Source of the DNA: Verrucomicrobia subdivision 3 bacterium UBA693
Lineage (GTDB): Bacteria; Verrucomicrobiota; Verrucomicrobiia; Limisphaerales; UBA8199
Direction of reading: 5' to 3'
Length of the DNA: 64,000 nucleotides
Assembly: GCA_002298785.1 (NCBI GenBank)
Contig: DBMR01000026.1
Span: 1 to 64,000, forward strand
In this document: piece after piece, positions 43,664 through 52,079 of the stretch
Layout of the letters: each line of letters opens with the position of its first letter
How positions within the stretch are numbered: position 1 is the stretch's first letter
Made by a program: the position numbers and the translations under genes
Notes under the pieces: model-generated
What the model was told of the DNA's origin: nothing
Seen by the model: only the letters and a program-made list of their open reading frames with translations
The model's database searches: none

Positions 43664-43785
43664 TCCAACACACCCCCCTCCCCCGCCCATGAAGTGCTTT
43701 TTCCTGTCTCCGAATGACTTCCCGCGCTAGGTTGATAGATAGAGATGTATTTCGCCGATGACGCAGCGCTCCAGGACCGGTACGG

Positions 43786-44862
43786 ATGAAGACCTCGGAT
43801 TTTGATTACCAGTTACCGGAGCATTTGATCGCCCAGCATCCCGCCTCCAAGAGGGATGCCTCCAGGTTGCTGGTTTACGGACGGGAAACGGGAGCGGTGA
43901 CGCACGGTCATTTCCGGGACCTGGAGAAATACCTCCGACCGGGCGATCTGCTGGTCATGAACAACTCCAAGGTTATCCCGGCCCGGTTGCACGGACGCAA
44001 CCAACGCACCGGCGGCGAGTTTGAACTGCTGTTGGTGGAGGAAAATGCCCCCAACGACTGGTGGGTGATGCTGCGCCCGGGGAAACGCGGGAGGGTGGGC
44101 ACCCGGATTGACCTGCACCCCCGGACCGTCGGCGCGCCACCGGTGACAGCGGAGGTCCTGGCGGTGAACGACGAAGGTCATCGCCGTGTGCGCTTCGAGG
44201 GAGCTTCAAATATTCTCAATGTACTGGATCAATTTGGCGAGCCGCCTCTGCCCCCCTACATCCGGCGCGGGAGTAACGGGCCGATTCCCGAGGACCTGTC
44301 GCGCTACCAGACGGTTTATGCCAGCGCTCCCGGCTCGGTGGCCGCTCCCACTGCGGGCCTGCACTTCACCCCGGAGCGGCTCGAGCGGCTGCGTGAAGCG
44401 GGCATTGCCACGGCACAGATTACCCTGCACGTGGGCCTGGGCACTTTCGCGCCGGTAAAGGCCGAAACCCTGGCCGCGCATCGGATGCACGAGGAACGCT
44501 ACGAGCTGCGCCCGGAGACGGTTGCCGCCATCCGCCACGCGCGGTCCGGCGGAGGGCGCGTCATCGCGGTGGGCACTACCACGGTGCGAGTGCTCGAAAG
44601 CGTGGCCGAGGCCCACGAGGGCGAACTGGTCCCGGAAACAGGCCGCACCCGGATTTTCATATTCCCGCCTCGGAATTTTCAGGTGGTGGACGGCTTGATT
44701 ACCAACTTTCACCTGCCCTGCTCCACGCTGCTGATGCTGGTGAGCGCATTTGCCGCGCCGGGCGGAACCGGGGGAGTTCGCAGCATACTGGAGCACTATC
44801 AAGAGGCTATCCGGAAGGAGTACCGATTCTTTAGCTATGGCGACGCCATGTTGCTGCTCTGA
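43786..44862 (+). CDS. queA: QueA, S-adenosylmethionine:tRNA ribosyltransferase-isomerase
   Basis: 358 residues. It transfers and isomerises the ribosyl part of SAM to preQ1 in tRNA, giving epoxyqueuosine. Recognised by YQLPEHLIAQHPASKRDASRLL at the N-terminus (shortened here to its conserved start YQLPEHLIAQ), PYIRRG, YQTVYASAPGSVAAPTAGLH, HVGLGTFAPV and AVGTTTVRVLE. It is divergent from mraZ across a 318-nt region. Its neighbours do not include other queuosine genes. Confidence 0.96.
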   Translation: MKTSDFDYQLPEHLIAQHPASKRDASRLLVYGRETGAVTHGHFRDLEKYLRPGDLLVMNNSKVIPARLHGRNQRTGGEFELLLVEENAPNDWWVMLRPGKRGRVGTRIDLHPRTVGAPPVTAEVLAVNDEGHRRVRFEGASNILNVLDQFGEPPLPPYIRRGSNGPIPEDLSRYQTVYASAPGSVAAPTAGLHFTPERLERLREAGIATAQITLHVGLGTFAPVKAETLAAHRMHEERYELRPETVAAIRHARSGGGRVIAVGTTTVRVLESVAEAHEGELVPETGRTRIFIFPPRNFQVVDGLITNFHLPCSTLLMLVSAFAAPGGTGGVRSILEHYQEAIRKEYRFFSYGDAMLLL

Positions 44863-44906
44863 ATTATGAAGTCGCGCTGGCTCCCAGTTTCGGTCAAACC
44901 ATCTGC

Positions 44907-45629
44907 ATGCGCATGAAGCCGCAAGCCGGCACATCTCGGCCGCGAGTGCTGCTGCCCCGGGTCATGATCAACATGGCCATCACGGCCGATGGAAAAATTG
45001 CGACCGCCAACCACGCGGTCAGTTCGTTCGGCAGCCCGCGCGATCATGCGGAACTGCTCCGACTCCGGACCCGGGCCGATGCGGTGATGGCAGGAGCCCG
45101 CACGGTCGATCTCAACCCGGTCAACCTCGGGAGCGGCGGCGAACGCTATCGCCGGGCCCGACGTCGGGCGGGGCGGACGGATGAACCGCTGCGAATTGTC
45201 GTTTCGCGTTCGGGGACGTTGGACCCCGAGGCGGAGATCTTTCGCCACCGTTTCTCGCCCATCATTGTGTTGACGACCCGGCGGGCGGGTCCGCAGAACC
45301 TGCGGCGGCTCCGGTCGGTCGCGGATGAAGTGCGCTGTTTCGGCGACAAGGAGATAGATTTTCCGCGGGCGCTGGCCTGGCTGCGCAAGGCCTACCACGT
45401 TCGGCACTTGTTATGCGAAGGCGGTGGTCAACTCAATGACGCCCTGTTCCGCGCCGGTTTAGTGGCGGAATTGCACCTCACCATATGCCCCTTTATTTTC
45501 GGCGGACGCCACGCGCCGACGCTGGCGGACGGCCTGGGCGTCTCGCGACTGGCGCAGGCACGGCTTTTCCGGCTGGCCTCCCGGCGCCGGGTCGGGGCTG
45601 AAGTGTACCTGGTATATTTAAAAAGCTAG
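44907..45629 (+). CDS. RibD C-terminal-type (DHFR-like) NADPH reductase
   Basis: A 240-residue single-domain protein of the RibD_C fold. The strand MINMAITADGKIAT, the motif DAVMAGARTVDLNPVNLG (NADPH site), and LLCEGGGQLNDALFRAGLV plus LTICPFIFGG match the riboflavin-pathway reductase domain that reduces the ribosyl group of pyrimidine intermediates. The deaminase half is absent, so either a separate deaminase exists or it reduces another substrate. It follows queA by 44 nt and converges on the cobalamin gene (4-nt overlap of the ends). Confidence 0.87.
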   Translation: MRMKPQAGTSRPRVLLPRVMINMAITADGKIATANHAVSSFGSPRDHAELLRLRTRADAVMAGARTVDLNPVNLGSGGERYRRARRRAGRTDEPLRIVVSRSGTLDPEAEIFRHRFSPIIVLTTRRAGPQNLRRLRSVADEVRCFGDKEIDFPRALAWLRKAYHVRHLLCEGGGQLNDALFRAGLVAELHLTICPFIFGGRHAPTLADGLGVSRLAQARLFRLASRRRVGAEVYLVYLKS

Positions 45630-46186
45630 CTCGCGGCCGGCGTCGCTCCCGGCCCGCCCGAACTCGCGTCCACCAGCCGACCGCTCAACCACAGCAGGTC
45701 CGAGATCCGGTTCAGGAAGATGATGATTTCCGGATTCTGGAGCTGGCCCGATTCATGCAGGGCGCACACGCCGCGTTCCGCCCGGCGACAAACGGTCCGC
45801 GCCAGGTCCAGCGCGCCCGACCCCAGGCTGTCCCCCGGCATGGCCCAACCCCGGAAAGCGATGTCCCGCGCTTCGACTTCCGCAATCATGGCTTCGGCCC
45901 GGGCGGTGAGTTCGGTCGTCACCCGCGGGAAACCGTCCCGCACGTAGCGTTCCAAATCCTGAGTATCCGTGGCCAGTTCGCCCATCAAGGTGATCAAGTG
46001 CTTTTGCAGCTCCGCCAGCCAGCCGCGCACGGGTTCCAGGGTTACGGTAGCCCGCGCCAATCCCAACGCGGCGTTTAATTCGTCCACCGTGCCATAGGCC
46101 TCGACCCGCGGATGACACTTCGACACGCGCCGATTATACATCAGTGCGGTGGTTCCATGGTCGCCGGTTTTTGTGACAATGCTCAC
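45626..46186 (-). CDS. PduO-type cob(I)alamin adenosyltransferase
   Basis: 186 residues from a GTG start. It adds the adenosyl group of ATP to cob(I)alamin. The N-terminal ATP loop TKTGDHGTTALMYNRRVSK, RVEAYGTVDELNAALGLAR, and the C-terminal NRISDLLWLSGRL are the family signature. It is monocistronic, with its stop overlapping the end of the convergent reductase gene. No B12 riboswitch is visible upstream in the 150 nt before the start. Confidence 0.93.
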   Translation of the reverse strand: MSIVTKTGDHGTTALMYNRRVSKCHPRVEAYGTVDELNAALGLARATVTLEPVRGWLAELQKHLITLMGELATDTQDLERYVRDGFPRVTTELTARAEAMIAEVEARDIAFRGWAMPGDSLGSGALDLARTVCRRAERGVCALHESGQLQNPEIIIFLNRISDLLWLSGRLVDASSGGPGATPAAS

Positions 46187-46336
46187 AGCCGCAAGCTTAG
46201 AGGATCAGGTCCGGCTGTCAAAGATTCGCCGGCGCCCGCCATCCGCCAGGATTGGGCCGGGCCAGCGCCCAAATCCAGCCCGGCGGCATTTGCTTTCGGC
46301 CCGGGTTTTACCTAATTTCCGGGCAGACGAACTTTT

Positions 46337-46576
46337 ATGAATCCGAAACTGCTGTTGAAGACCATCTTTTTGATGGCGGTGTTACTGCTCCTGGTCCTCA
46401 TGGGCATGAATAACCGCCAGAATATCGACCTTTCCCTGCCGCCACTTTTCAAGAACGAGCGACTGCCCGCCGCGATCATGTACTTTGGGTTTTTCGCCAC
46501 TGGAGTGCTTTGCGGAACCGTTCTGACCGCCGGTGGCGGGAAGCGTTCCGCGGGCAAATCACGGTCGGAAAAGTGA
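46337..46576 (+). CDS. Small LapA/DUF1049-like membrane protein
   Basis: 79 residues with two membrane helices (about 6-24 LLKTIFLMAVLLLLVLMG and 45-64 AAIMYFGFFATGVLCGTVL) joined by a polar segment with NNRQNIDLSLP, the usual layout of the LapA family of small envelope proteins. A basic C-terminal tail follows. The role in this organism is unknown; in E. coli LapA works with LapB in lipopolysaccharide assembly control. Confidence 0.72.
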   Translation: MNPKLLLKTIFLMAVLLLLVLMGMNNRQNIDLSLPPLFKNERLPAAIMYFGFFATGVLCGTVLTAGGGKRSAGKSRSEK

Positions 46577-46584
46577 TTTTTATT

Positions 46585-46605
46585 TACAAAATGATGCATT
46601 TTGTA
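46585..46605 (+). promoter_or_regulatory. AT-rich palindrome upstream of outer-membrane protein gene
   Basis: Perfect arms TACAAAATG (46585-46593) and CATTTTGTA (46597-46605) around an ATG centre, directly before the outer-membrane protein gene and 9 nt after the stop of the LapA-like gene. The T-rich tail on its right side (TTTTTT at 46606-46611) also permits a weak terminator reading. Operator or terminator are both possible. Confidence 0.45.
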
Positions 46606-46621
46606 TTTTTTCAGGGCCTCT

Positions 46622-47605
46622 ATGAACTCGGAACCTTTTGGTGTTGGTAGTCATCCCGCCCGTGTCCTCCCCCGGTTGGACACTCCGGCGCGCGCGCTGG
46701 GCGCAATCGCTGTTACGCTAGGCGCGCTCACGCTGCCCGCTTTAGCCTCGGAAAACGTCCCGCACCGGCCGTTCGCTTACCTCGCGAACATGCCGGAAAA
46801 AGGGCAATTGGTGGTGGGAATTCTTTATGAGGAATCCGAAGCATACCGGATCATGGCGCCGCGCAACCAGTACGACGTCACCTACAAGCAGGACGGAGAA
46901 AGCTACGGCATCGACACCACGCAGGGCTATTTGACTTTCCAATACGGCCTGAAAGAACGCTGGGCCCTGGACCTGAGCGTGGGCGGCACCACGGTCGGCT
47001 CCCGGTCGTTCACCCAAGGCAACGTCGAGTCCACCACCGGCCTGATGGATATCGGTTTCGGAGTACGCTACCTGATCTGGAAGGAGTCCGACGATAGCCC
47101 GAAATGGATGCCCACCCTGGTCTTCCGCGCCGGGGCGGTGTTACCGGGAACGTATAACAAGGATTTCCCATTCGCCCCCGGCATGCGCTCCGCCGCCATC
47201 GAACCGGAATTCCTGGCCAAGAAACATTTCGGCTGGACCGGGTTCGGGGCTTATACCGATTTGCTTTACCGCTGGAATAAGACCATCGGCAACGACCAAT
47301 ACATGGCGGCCGTCGGCCTGTTCCAGGAAATCAAAGGCTGGGAGATTGACGTCGGCTATCGCCATATGCAATCGCTCGCCGGTGAGGATATTTCGTACGA
47401 TCCCAACGATCCCACCTCTCTCGATTACCCGCGTAATGTGCGCGAAATCAATGATGCCATCGAAGCGGGCTTTTCCTACACCACCAGCAAGCACCACATC
47501 CGCCTGGGCTTCCACACCCGCACTATTGTGGACGGCACCAACACAGATCGGAAGTTCTGGATCGGTGGTTCGGTGGATTTCCCGCTGGGTCCGTGGGGGA
47601 AATAA
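46622..47605 (+). CDS. Outer-membrane beta-barrel protein (transporter-like)
   Basis: 327 residues from the ATG at 46622. A long signal-like N-terminus (LGAIAVTLGALTLPALAS) precedes a chain of amphipathic strands: QGYLTFQYGLKERWALDLSVG, DIGFGVRYLIWKE, FGAYTDLLYRWN and HIRLGFHTRTIV. It ends in SVDFPLGPWGK rather than the classical terminal aromatic residue. The layout resembles the beta-barrel proteins of the phenol-degradation MetA-pathway group. It is an outer-membrane channel or sensor; the substrate is unknown. Confidence 0.75.
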   Translation: MNSEPFGVGSHPARVLPRLDTPARALGAIAVTLGALTLPALASENVPHRPFAYLANMPEKGQLVVGILYEESEAYRIMAPRNQYDVTYKQDGESYGIDTTQGYLTFQYGLKERWALDLSVGGTTVGSRSFTQGNVESTTGLMDIGFGVRYLIWKESDDSPKWMPTLVFRAGAVLPGTYNKDFPFAPGMRSAAIEPEFLAKKHFGWTGFGAYTDLLYRWNKTIGNDQYMAAVGLFQEIKGWEIDVGYRHMQSLAGEDISYDPNDPTSLDYPRNVREINDAIEAGFSYTTSKHHIRLGFHTRTIVDGTNTDRKFWIGGSVDFPLGPWGK

Positions 47606-47743
47606 CGGGGAACCTGCGCCGAAGACGCAGTCGCCCGAGGTCGGAAATCGAGTTGGGATAGGTTACCACTGCCTCACGCGGTAGAAGCCTTGGCCGCTCG
47701 GGGTCTCCGAACCAGGATGTCTACCCTTCGAAGCGCCCTTTGT

Positions 47744-47944
47744 TCACCGCACTTCCATTAGAGCGGTGCCACCGGCCTGGATTAGGCCATCCAGAAGCGA
47801 CCCCTTGAGGTACTCATTTTCGCGGACAGTTTGCTGCTCCCGCAGACGCGCGGCTTCCGTCTGCGAAGGTCGGAAATAAGCACAACCGGAACCAAAGAGA
47901 ACTCCTGCCACCAGTAGGCACAAAATCAAATGTTTGCGCCGCAT
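47744..47944 (-). CDS. Small lipoprotein
   Basis: 66 residues from the ATG at 47944: MRRKHLILCLLVAGVLFGSGC is a compact lipoprotein signal with lipobox FGSGC, followed by AYFRPSQ and a short charged helix (EAARLREQQTVRENEYLK). I start at this ATG because upstream in-frame codons lack sense as a signal peptide. Anchored to the outer or inner membrane; the function is unknown. Confidence 0.7.
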   Translation of the reverse strand: MRRKHLILCLLVAGVLFGSGCAYFRPSQTEAARLREQQTVRENEYLKGSLLDGLIQAGGTALMEVR

Positions 47945-48191
47945 ATGGTTTACCTGGATTTTTCCAACGGCACGTTGCTTTTCGCTCCGGAATTGTTGCC
48001 GTTCCCCTTTTTCCGAGCCATTCATGCTCAGCCTCAGTAAGGCCCACTTTGCTCCTGCCAGCACGCAACATACAAGCTTGAATTTGGACGTCTTTGCCTT
48101 TGCATCTTTTGATCGTCTTCGTCCAAGCCTACCCGCAGCCCTTTAGCAGGTATCCTCCGGGCATCCGCACCAGTGCTCCGCAAGGAGGACT

Positions 48192-48929
48192 TCAATGCCC
48201 GTCGGCGAATTGCTTGAACCATGCTTCCGGCTCAGCCCGAAACTCCCGGTCCTCGCCCCGCCAGGGAAAGCGCAGCGCACTGGCGTGCAAAGCGTGATGC
48301 GGCACCAGCAAGGCCTCCGCCTGCGCCGCGGTCAACCGTCCTTCCACCAGCGCCAGGTAGAGCGTCTCATCACCGCCGTAAATCTTGTCGCCAACGATGG
48401 GGAACCCGAGGTGCGCGAGGTGGATGCGAATCTGATGTTTGCGCCCCGTGTGCGGCTGCACCGTGAGCAGCGAAAACCGCTGCGGCTTGGCGGCGCCGGG
48501 TATTGAACGATGGAATCTCCGGACCACCGCAAAATCAGTCCGGGCAGCCGCACCGTCGGCGCGCACACAATCTTTTATCGCCACGCGGCTCAGCTCATCT
48601 TTACCGAGCGCCGCTGTGATGGTTCCCGTTTCCGTTGAAGGATGGCCATAGACAATGGCGAGGTACTCCTTTTGGACGGCTCGCTGTTCAAACAGGCGTC
48701 CCAAATCCCGCGCGACCCCCGGCGCCTTAGCGGCCAAAGTCACCCCGCTGGTTTCCCGATCCAAACGATTGACCAATTGCGGTTGCGCCCCCTCACCCAA
48801 GTACAACCGCAACCGGCTGATCAGGCTCGAGTACGCATCGCCTTTGGTGGGATGGCACACCAGGCCGGCGGGTTTGCTGACCACCAGCAATTCCTCATCT
48901 TCAAAAAGCACGTCAAAGAGCGGTTCCAC
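48192..48929 (-). CDS. RluA-family pseudouridine synthase
   Basis: 245 residues from a GTG start. It converts uridine to pseudouridine in rRNA or tRNA. The active-site motif LVNRLDRETSG (catalytic Asp in NRLDRET) and the later HTGRKHQIRIHLAHLG are intact, as is the N-terminal EELLVVSKPAGLVCHP strand. There is no S4 domain, so it belongs to the shorter RluA/TruC-like group. The exact target uridine cannot be predicted from sequence alone. Confidence 0.93.
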   Translation of the reverse strand: MEPLFDVLFEDEELLVVSKPAGLVCHPTKGDAYSSLISRLRLYLGEGAQPQLVNRLDRETSGVTLAAKAPGVARDLGRLFEQRAVQKEYLAIVYGHPSTETGTITAALGKDELSRVAIKDCVRADGAAARTDFAVVRRFHRSIPGAAKPQRFSLLTVQPHTGRKHQIRIHLAHLGFPIVGDKIYGGDETLYLALVEGRLTAAQAEALLVPHHALHASALRFPWRGEDREFRAEPEAWFKQFADGH

Positions 48930-49001
48930 GGTCCGGAATTAGTTATTTCACACAACCCATCGGTCGGCTAATTTGCGCCAGTCACATGCTTTTGACCAGC
49001 C

Positions 49002-51356
49002 ATGACTGAACCGGCGAACGCGCCCACCGCGCCAGAGGACATGCTCGCGCCGGGAATTCATCGCCCACCCCGTCGCGCGGTTGTGGTCCTCACGCTCCTG
49101 CTCTTCGCCGCCACGGTGTCGGTCTACTTGCCGGCGTTGAAATTCGATTTCGTAAATTACGATGACCCGGATTATGTGACGGCCAACGCCCAGGTGAAGT
49201 CCGGTCTCAACTGGGCCGATGCCGCCTGGGCCTTCACCACCGGGCACGCCGGAAATTGGCACCCGGTGACCTGGCTGTCCCACCAGGCGGATGTGTCGTG
49301 CTTCGGCTTGTGGGCCGGGGGACATCACCTCACCAACGTGCTGTTCCATGCCGCCAACACGGTGCTGCTGTTCTGGCTCTGGCGCGTCCTGACCGGATCC
49401 CTCTGGCGCAGCGCGCTGGTGGCGGCCCTGTTCGCGCTGCATCCGGCACACGTGGAGTCTGTGGCTTGGGTATCCGAACGGAAGGACGTGCTCAGCGCAT
49501 TTTTTGGATTGCTGGCCTTGCTAACCTACGCCCGGAACTTGCGCGGTCGCGAGGTGGGCAACGGCGCCCACCCTCACCTCTCCTCTCCCGACGGAACCGA
49601 CCGACCGAGTTGGTCCGCCACGATGCTTGCTTTCTTATTCCTGGCGCTGGGTTTGATGTCCAAGCCGATGCTGGTCACAATACCGTGCGTGATGCTCCTG
49701 CTGGATTTCTGGCCGTTGCGGCGCGCCGACCGGCAATCCTGGACCCGCTTATTATTGGAGAAATGGCCATACTTCCTGCTGGTAGCAATTTCCTGCGTCG
49801 TCACCTTCATCGCGCAGAAACGCGGCGGCGCAGTCCAAACACTGCGCGACCTGTCCCTGACGGAAAGGTTGTCCAATGCTCTTGTATCTTATGCGCGGTA
49901 CTTGGCGGAGGCGTTCTGGCCGGTGAACCTCGCCACGCCCTACCCGCATCCAGGGCATTGGCCGGCGCCCCTGGTGGTGGGCTCGGGAGCCACGGTGGCG
50001 GGGCTGACGGTGCTGGCCTGGTTTTCGCGCCGGCGCTCGCCGCAGGTGACCGTCGGCTGGCTGTGGTTCGTCGGGATGCTCGTGCCAGTTATTGGGCTGG
50101 TGCAAGTCGGCGCGCAATCGATGGCGGATCGCTACACCTATCTTCCCTATATCGGGCTCTTCACGGCAGTGGTTTGGAGTGCGGCCTGGCTTGTCCATCG
50201 GTCGCCGGACCCCAACCCTGCGGACCCAAGGCCAGCGTCTGTAGGGATCCGGCCCAAGCCGGCTTACTGGATGCTCGGCGGTATGGCGTCGGTGGTGCTG
50301 GCAGCATTAACTCTGGCTACGCGCCAACAGTTGCAGGTCTGGCAGAACAGCGAAACTTTGTTCCGCCACGCCGTCTCGGTGACCAGCAGCAACTGGGTCG
50401 CATATTACAACCTCGGCTGGCACCTGGACACCGTTGGGAAAACCGAGGACGCCTTGGTGTGCTACCGCCGTGCCATCGCGATTGACCCCCAATTCCCGGA
50501 CCCGATGAATAACATCGGATGCGCGCTGGCGGCGCTGAAGCGGTATGAGGAAGCCATTCCCTGCTTTGAGTCCGCATTAAAATTGCAACCGTCCTTCCTG
50601 GAAGCACATGTCAATATTGCCAATGCTTTACGGGAATTGGGGCGTTACGACGAAGCAATTGCACGTTATCGACTGGTGCTCGAGAAACAACCCGGACACA
50701 GCGGCGCGCTGAATCACCTGGGAAATTTGCTGACGCGACAAAACCAGTTCGCCGCCGCCATTCCGCTGCTGGAAAAATCGTTGGAGACCAATCCCGACCA
50801 ACCTGCGGCGCACTATAACCTGGCTAACGCCCTGTCCAAGACCCGACGAGTACCAGAAGCCATCACTCATTACGAACGCGCACTGGCGCTCAAGCCGGAC
50901 TATCTCGAAGCCAGTCACGACCTGGGTGTGGCTTACGCCCGCGCCGGCCGTTTGGACGACGCCGCCCGGGTGTTGAGCCTTGCCGCGGCCAAAGCACCGG
51001 GAGACATCGCTTTGCGGCTCGCTTACGGACGCGTCCTCGCCGCGCAACAAAAGCCGGACGCCGCCATCAATCTCTTTACCGAAGTGCTGCGATTAGCCCC
51101 GGACAATGCCGAAGCCCACGCCAACCTCGGACCGCTGCTGGCCATGACGGGCGACCTGGCGGGCGCAATTTCCCACCTCGAGACAGCCGTGCGCGGGCGG
51201 CCTGACGATGTCATCGCGCGTTTGAACCTGGCCCGGGCTCTGGCGGCGCAGGGCCGAAAAACAGAAGCCTCAAAGCAACTGCAAGAGGTGCTGCGTTTGC
51301 GTCCGGATTACCCGCCGGCAGTCGAGGAGCAGCGCCGCCTGCAGGCTCATCCGTAG
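49002..51356 (+). CDS. TMTC-like membrane glycosyltransferase-type protein with C-terminal TPRs
   Basis: A 784-residue protein with about ten membrane helices in residues 25-430 and a C-terminal array of about nine TPR units (about 430-780, each ending like ALALKPDYLEASHDLG). Family landmarks are FVNYDDPDYV with an acidic loop after the first helix, HPVTWLSHQADV, HHLTNVLFHAANT and LHPAHVESVAWVSERKDVL. These are shared with TMTC O-mannosyltransferases and bacterial GT-C proteins that use polyprenyl-sugar donors. I infer protein or polysaccharide glycosylation at the membrane. It stands alone, divergent from rluA. Confidence 0.83.
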   Translation: MTEPANAPTAPEDMLAPGIHRPPRRAVVVLTLLLFAATVSVYLPALKFDFVNYDDPDYVTANAQVKSGLNWADAAWAFTTGHAGNWHPVTWLSHQADVSCFGLWAGGHHLTNVLFHAANTVLLFWLWRVLTGSLWRSALVAALFALHPAHVESVAWVSERKDVLSAFFGLLALLTYARNLRGREVGNGAHPHLSSPDGTDRPSWSATMLAFLFLALGLMSKPMLVTIPCVMLLLDFWPLRRADRQSWTRLLLEKWPYFLLVAISCVVTFIAQKRGGAVQTLRDLSLTERLSNALVSYARYLAEAFWPVNLATPYPHPGHWPAPLVVGSGATVAGLTVLAWFSRRRSPQVTVGWLWFVGMLVPVIGLVQVGAQSMADRYTYLPYIGLFTAVVWSAAWLVHRSPDPNPADPRPASVGIRPKPAYWMLGGMASVVLAALTLATRQQLQVWQNSETLFRHAVSVTSSNWVAYYNLGWHLDTVGKTEDALVCYRRAIAIDPQFPDPMNNIGCALAALKRYEEAIPCFESALKLQPSFLEAHVNIANALRELGRYDEAIARYRLVLEKQPGHSGALNHLGNLLTRQNQFAAAIPLLEKSLETNPDQPAAHYNLANALSKTRRVPEAITHYERALALKPDYLEASHDLGVAYARAGRLDDAARVLSLAAAKAPGDIALRLAYGRVLAAQQKPDAAINLFTEVLRLAPDNAEAHANLGPLLAMTGDLAGAISHLETAVRGRPDDVIARLNLARALAAQGRKTEASKQLQEVLRLRPDYPPAVEEQRRLQAHP

Positions 51357-51410
51357 TTTGGGGCCTGACGTTCCGGGTCGATCCAGCAACGGTTTCGCGA
51401 GATCTGAAAA

Positions 51411-52079
51411 TCAACTCGGCTCCTGAGCTTCGTTCCAGCGGATGGCAAATCGTACCAGGTCCGGACCGCTTTTCAGGTTGAGTTTCTTTTTGATATTAGC
51501 CCGATGCGCTTCCACCGTTTTGCCACTCAGCCGCAACCGGTCCGCGATTTCCCGGGTCGGTGTCCCTTTGCCGATCAACTGAAAAACCTCGAATTCCCGA
51601 TCGCTCAACCGCTCGACGGAAGGTTCGCCGGAATCGGCGCGACGGCCGGAAAAGATCTCCAGGATGCGGGCGGACATGCGATCGCTCACATAAATCTTGC
51701 CCTCGAGGACCTGCCGGATGGCGAGCATGAGCTTCTTTCCACCCTCCTGTTTCATGATATAGCCGCGGCCACCGGCCCGCAAAACTCGCTCGGCATACAG
51801 GGCCTCGTCATGCATCGACACTGCCAGCACTGGCAGGTGGGGATTCAAAGCCTGGAGATCCTTGATCAACTCCAGTCCGCTGCGGTCCGGGAGCGAAATA
51901 TCCAGCAGCACCAGGTCTGGCTTGCCGGAGACCGCAAGGTCCAGCGCCTGCTTGGCGGTGTCCGCCTCCGCGCAGACCGTCAAATCCGGCTCGTGGTTGA
52001 TGAGTTGTGCGAGTCCTTGTCGCATCATCGGGTGATCATCGACTACCAGCAGCCGCTGCCGTTGTTTCGCCTGTTTCAT
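51411..52079 (-). CDS. NarL/FixJ-type response regulator
   Basis: 222 residues: receiver domain (1-120, DDHPMMRQGLAQLI, phospho-acceptor Asp in LVLLDISLPDRSG, and the switch Lys in YIMKQEGGKKL) and a C-terminal LuxR-type helix-turn-helix (about 155-215, LSDREFEVFQLIGKGTPTREIADRLRLSGKTVEAHRANIKKKL). It should bind DNA upon phosphorylation. It is the last gene of a four-gene minus-strand signalling operon, starting within the stop of the kinase before it (ATGA overlap). Confidence 0.93.
   Translation of the reverse strand: MKQAKQRQRLLVVDDHPMMRQGLAQLINHEPDLTVCAEADTAKQALDLAVSGKPDLVLLDISLPDRSGLELIKDLQALNPHLPVLAVSMHDEALYAERVLRAGGRGYIMKQEGGKKLMLAIRQVLEGKIYVSDRMSARILEIFSGRRADSGEPSVERLSDREFEVFQLIGKGTPTREIADRLRLSGKTVEAHRANIKKKLNLKSGPDLVRFAIRWNEAQEPS

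Noticed and set aside
46187..46336. Possible B12 riboswitch upstream of the cobalamin adenosyltransferase
   Set aside because: The 150 nt upstream of its GTG lack the conserved B12-box and paired elements; nothing beyond ordinary GC-rich sequence is visible.
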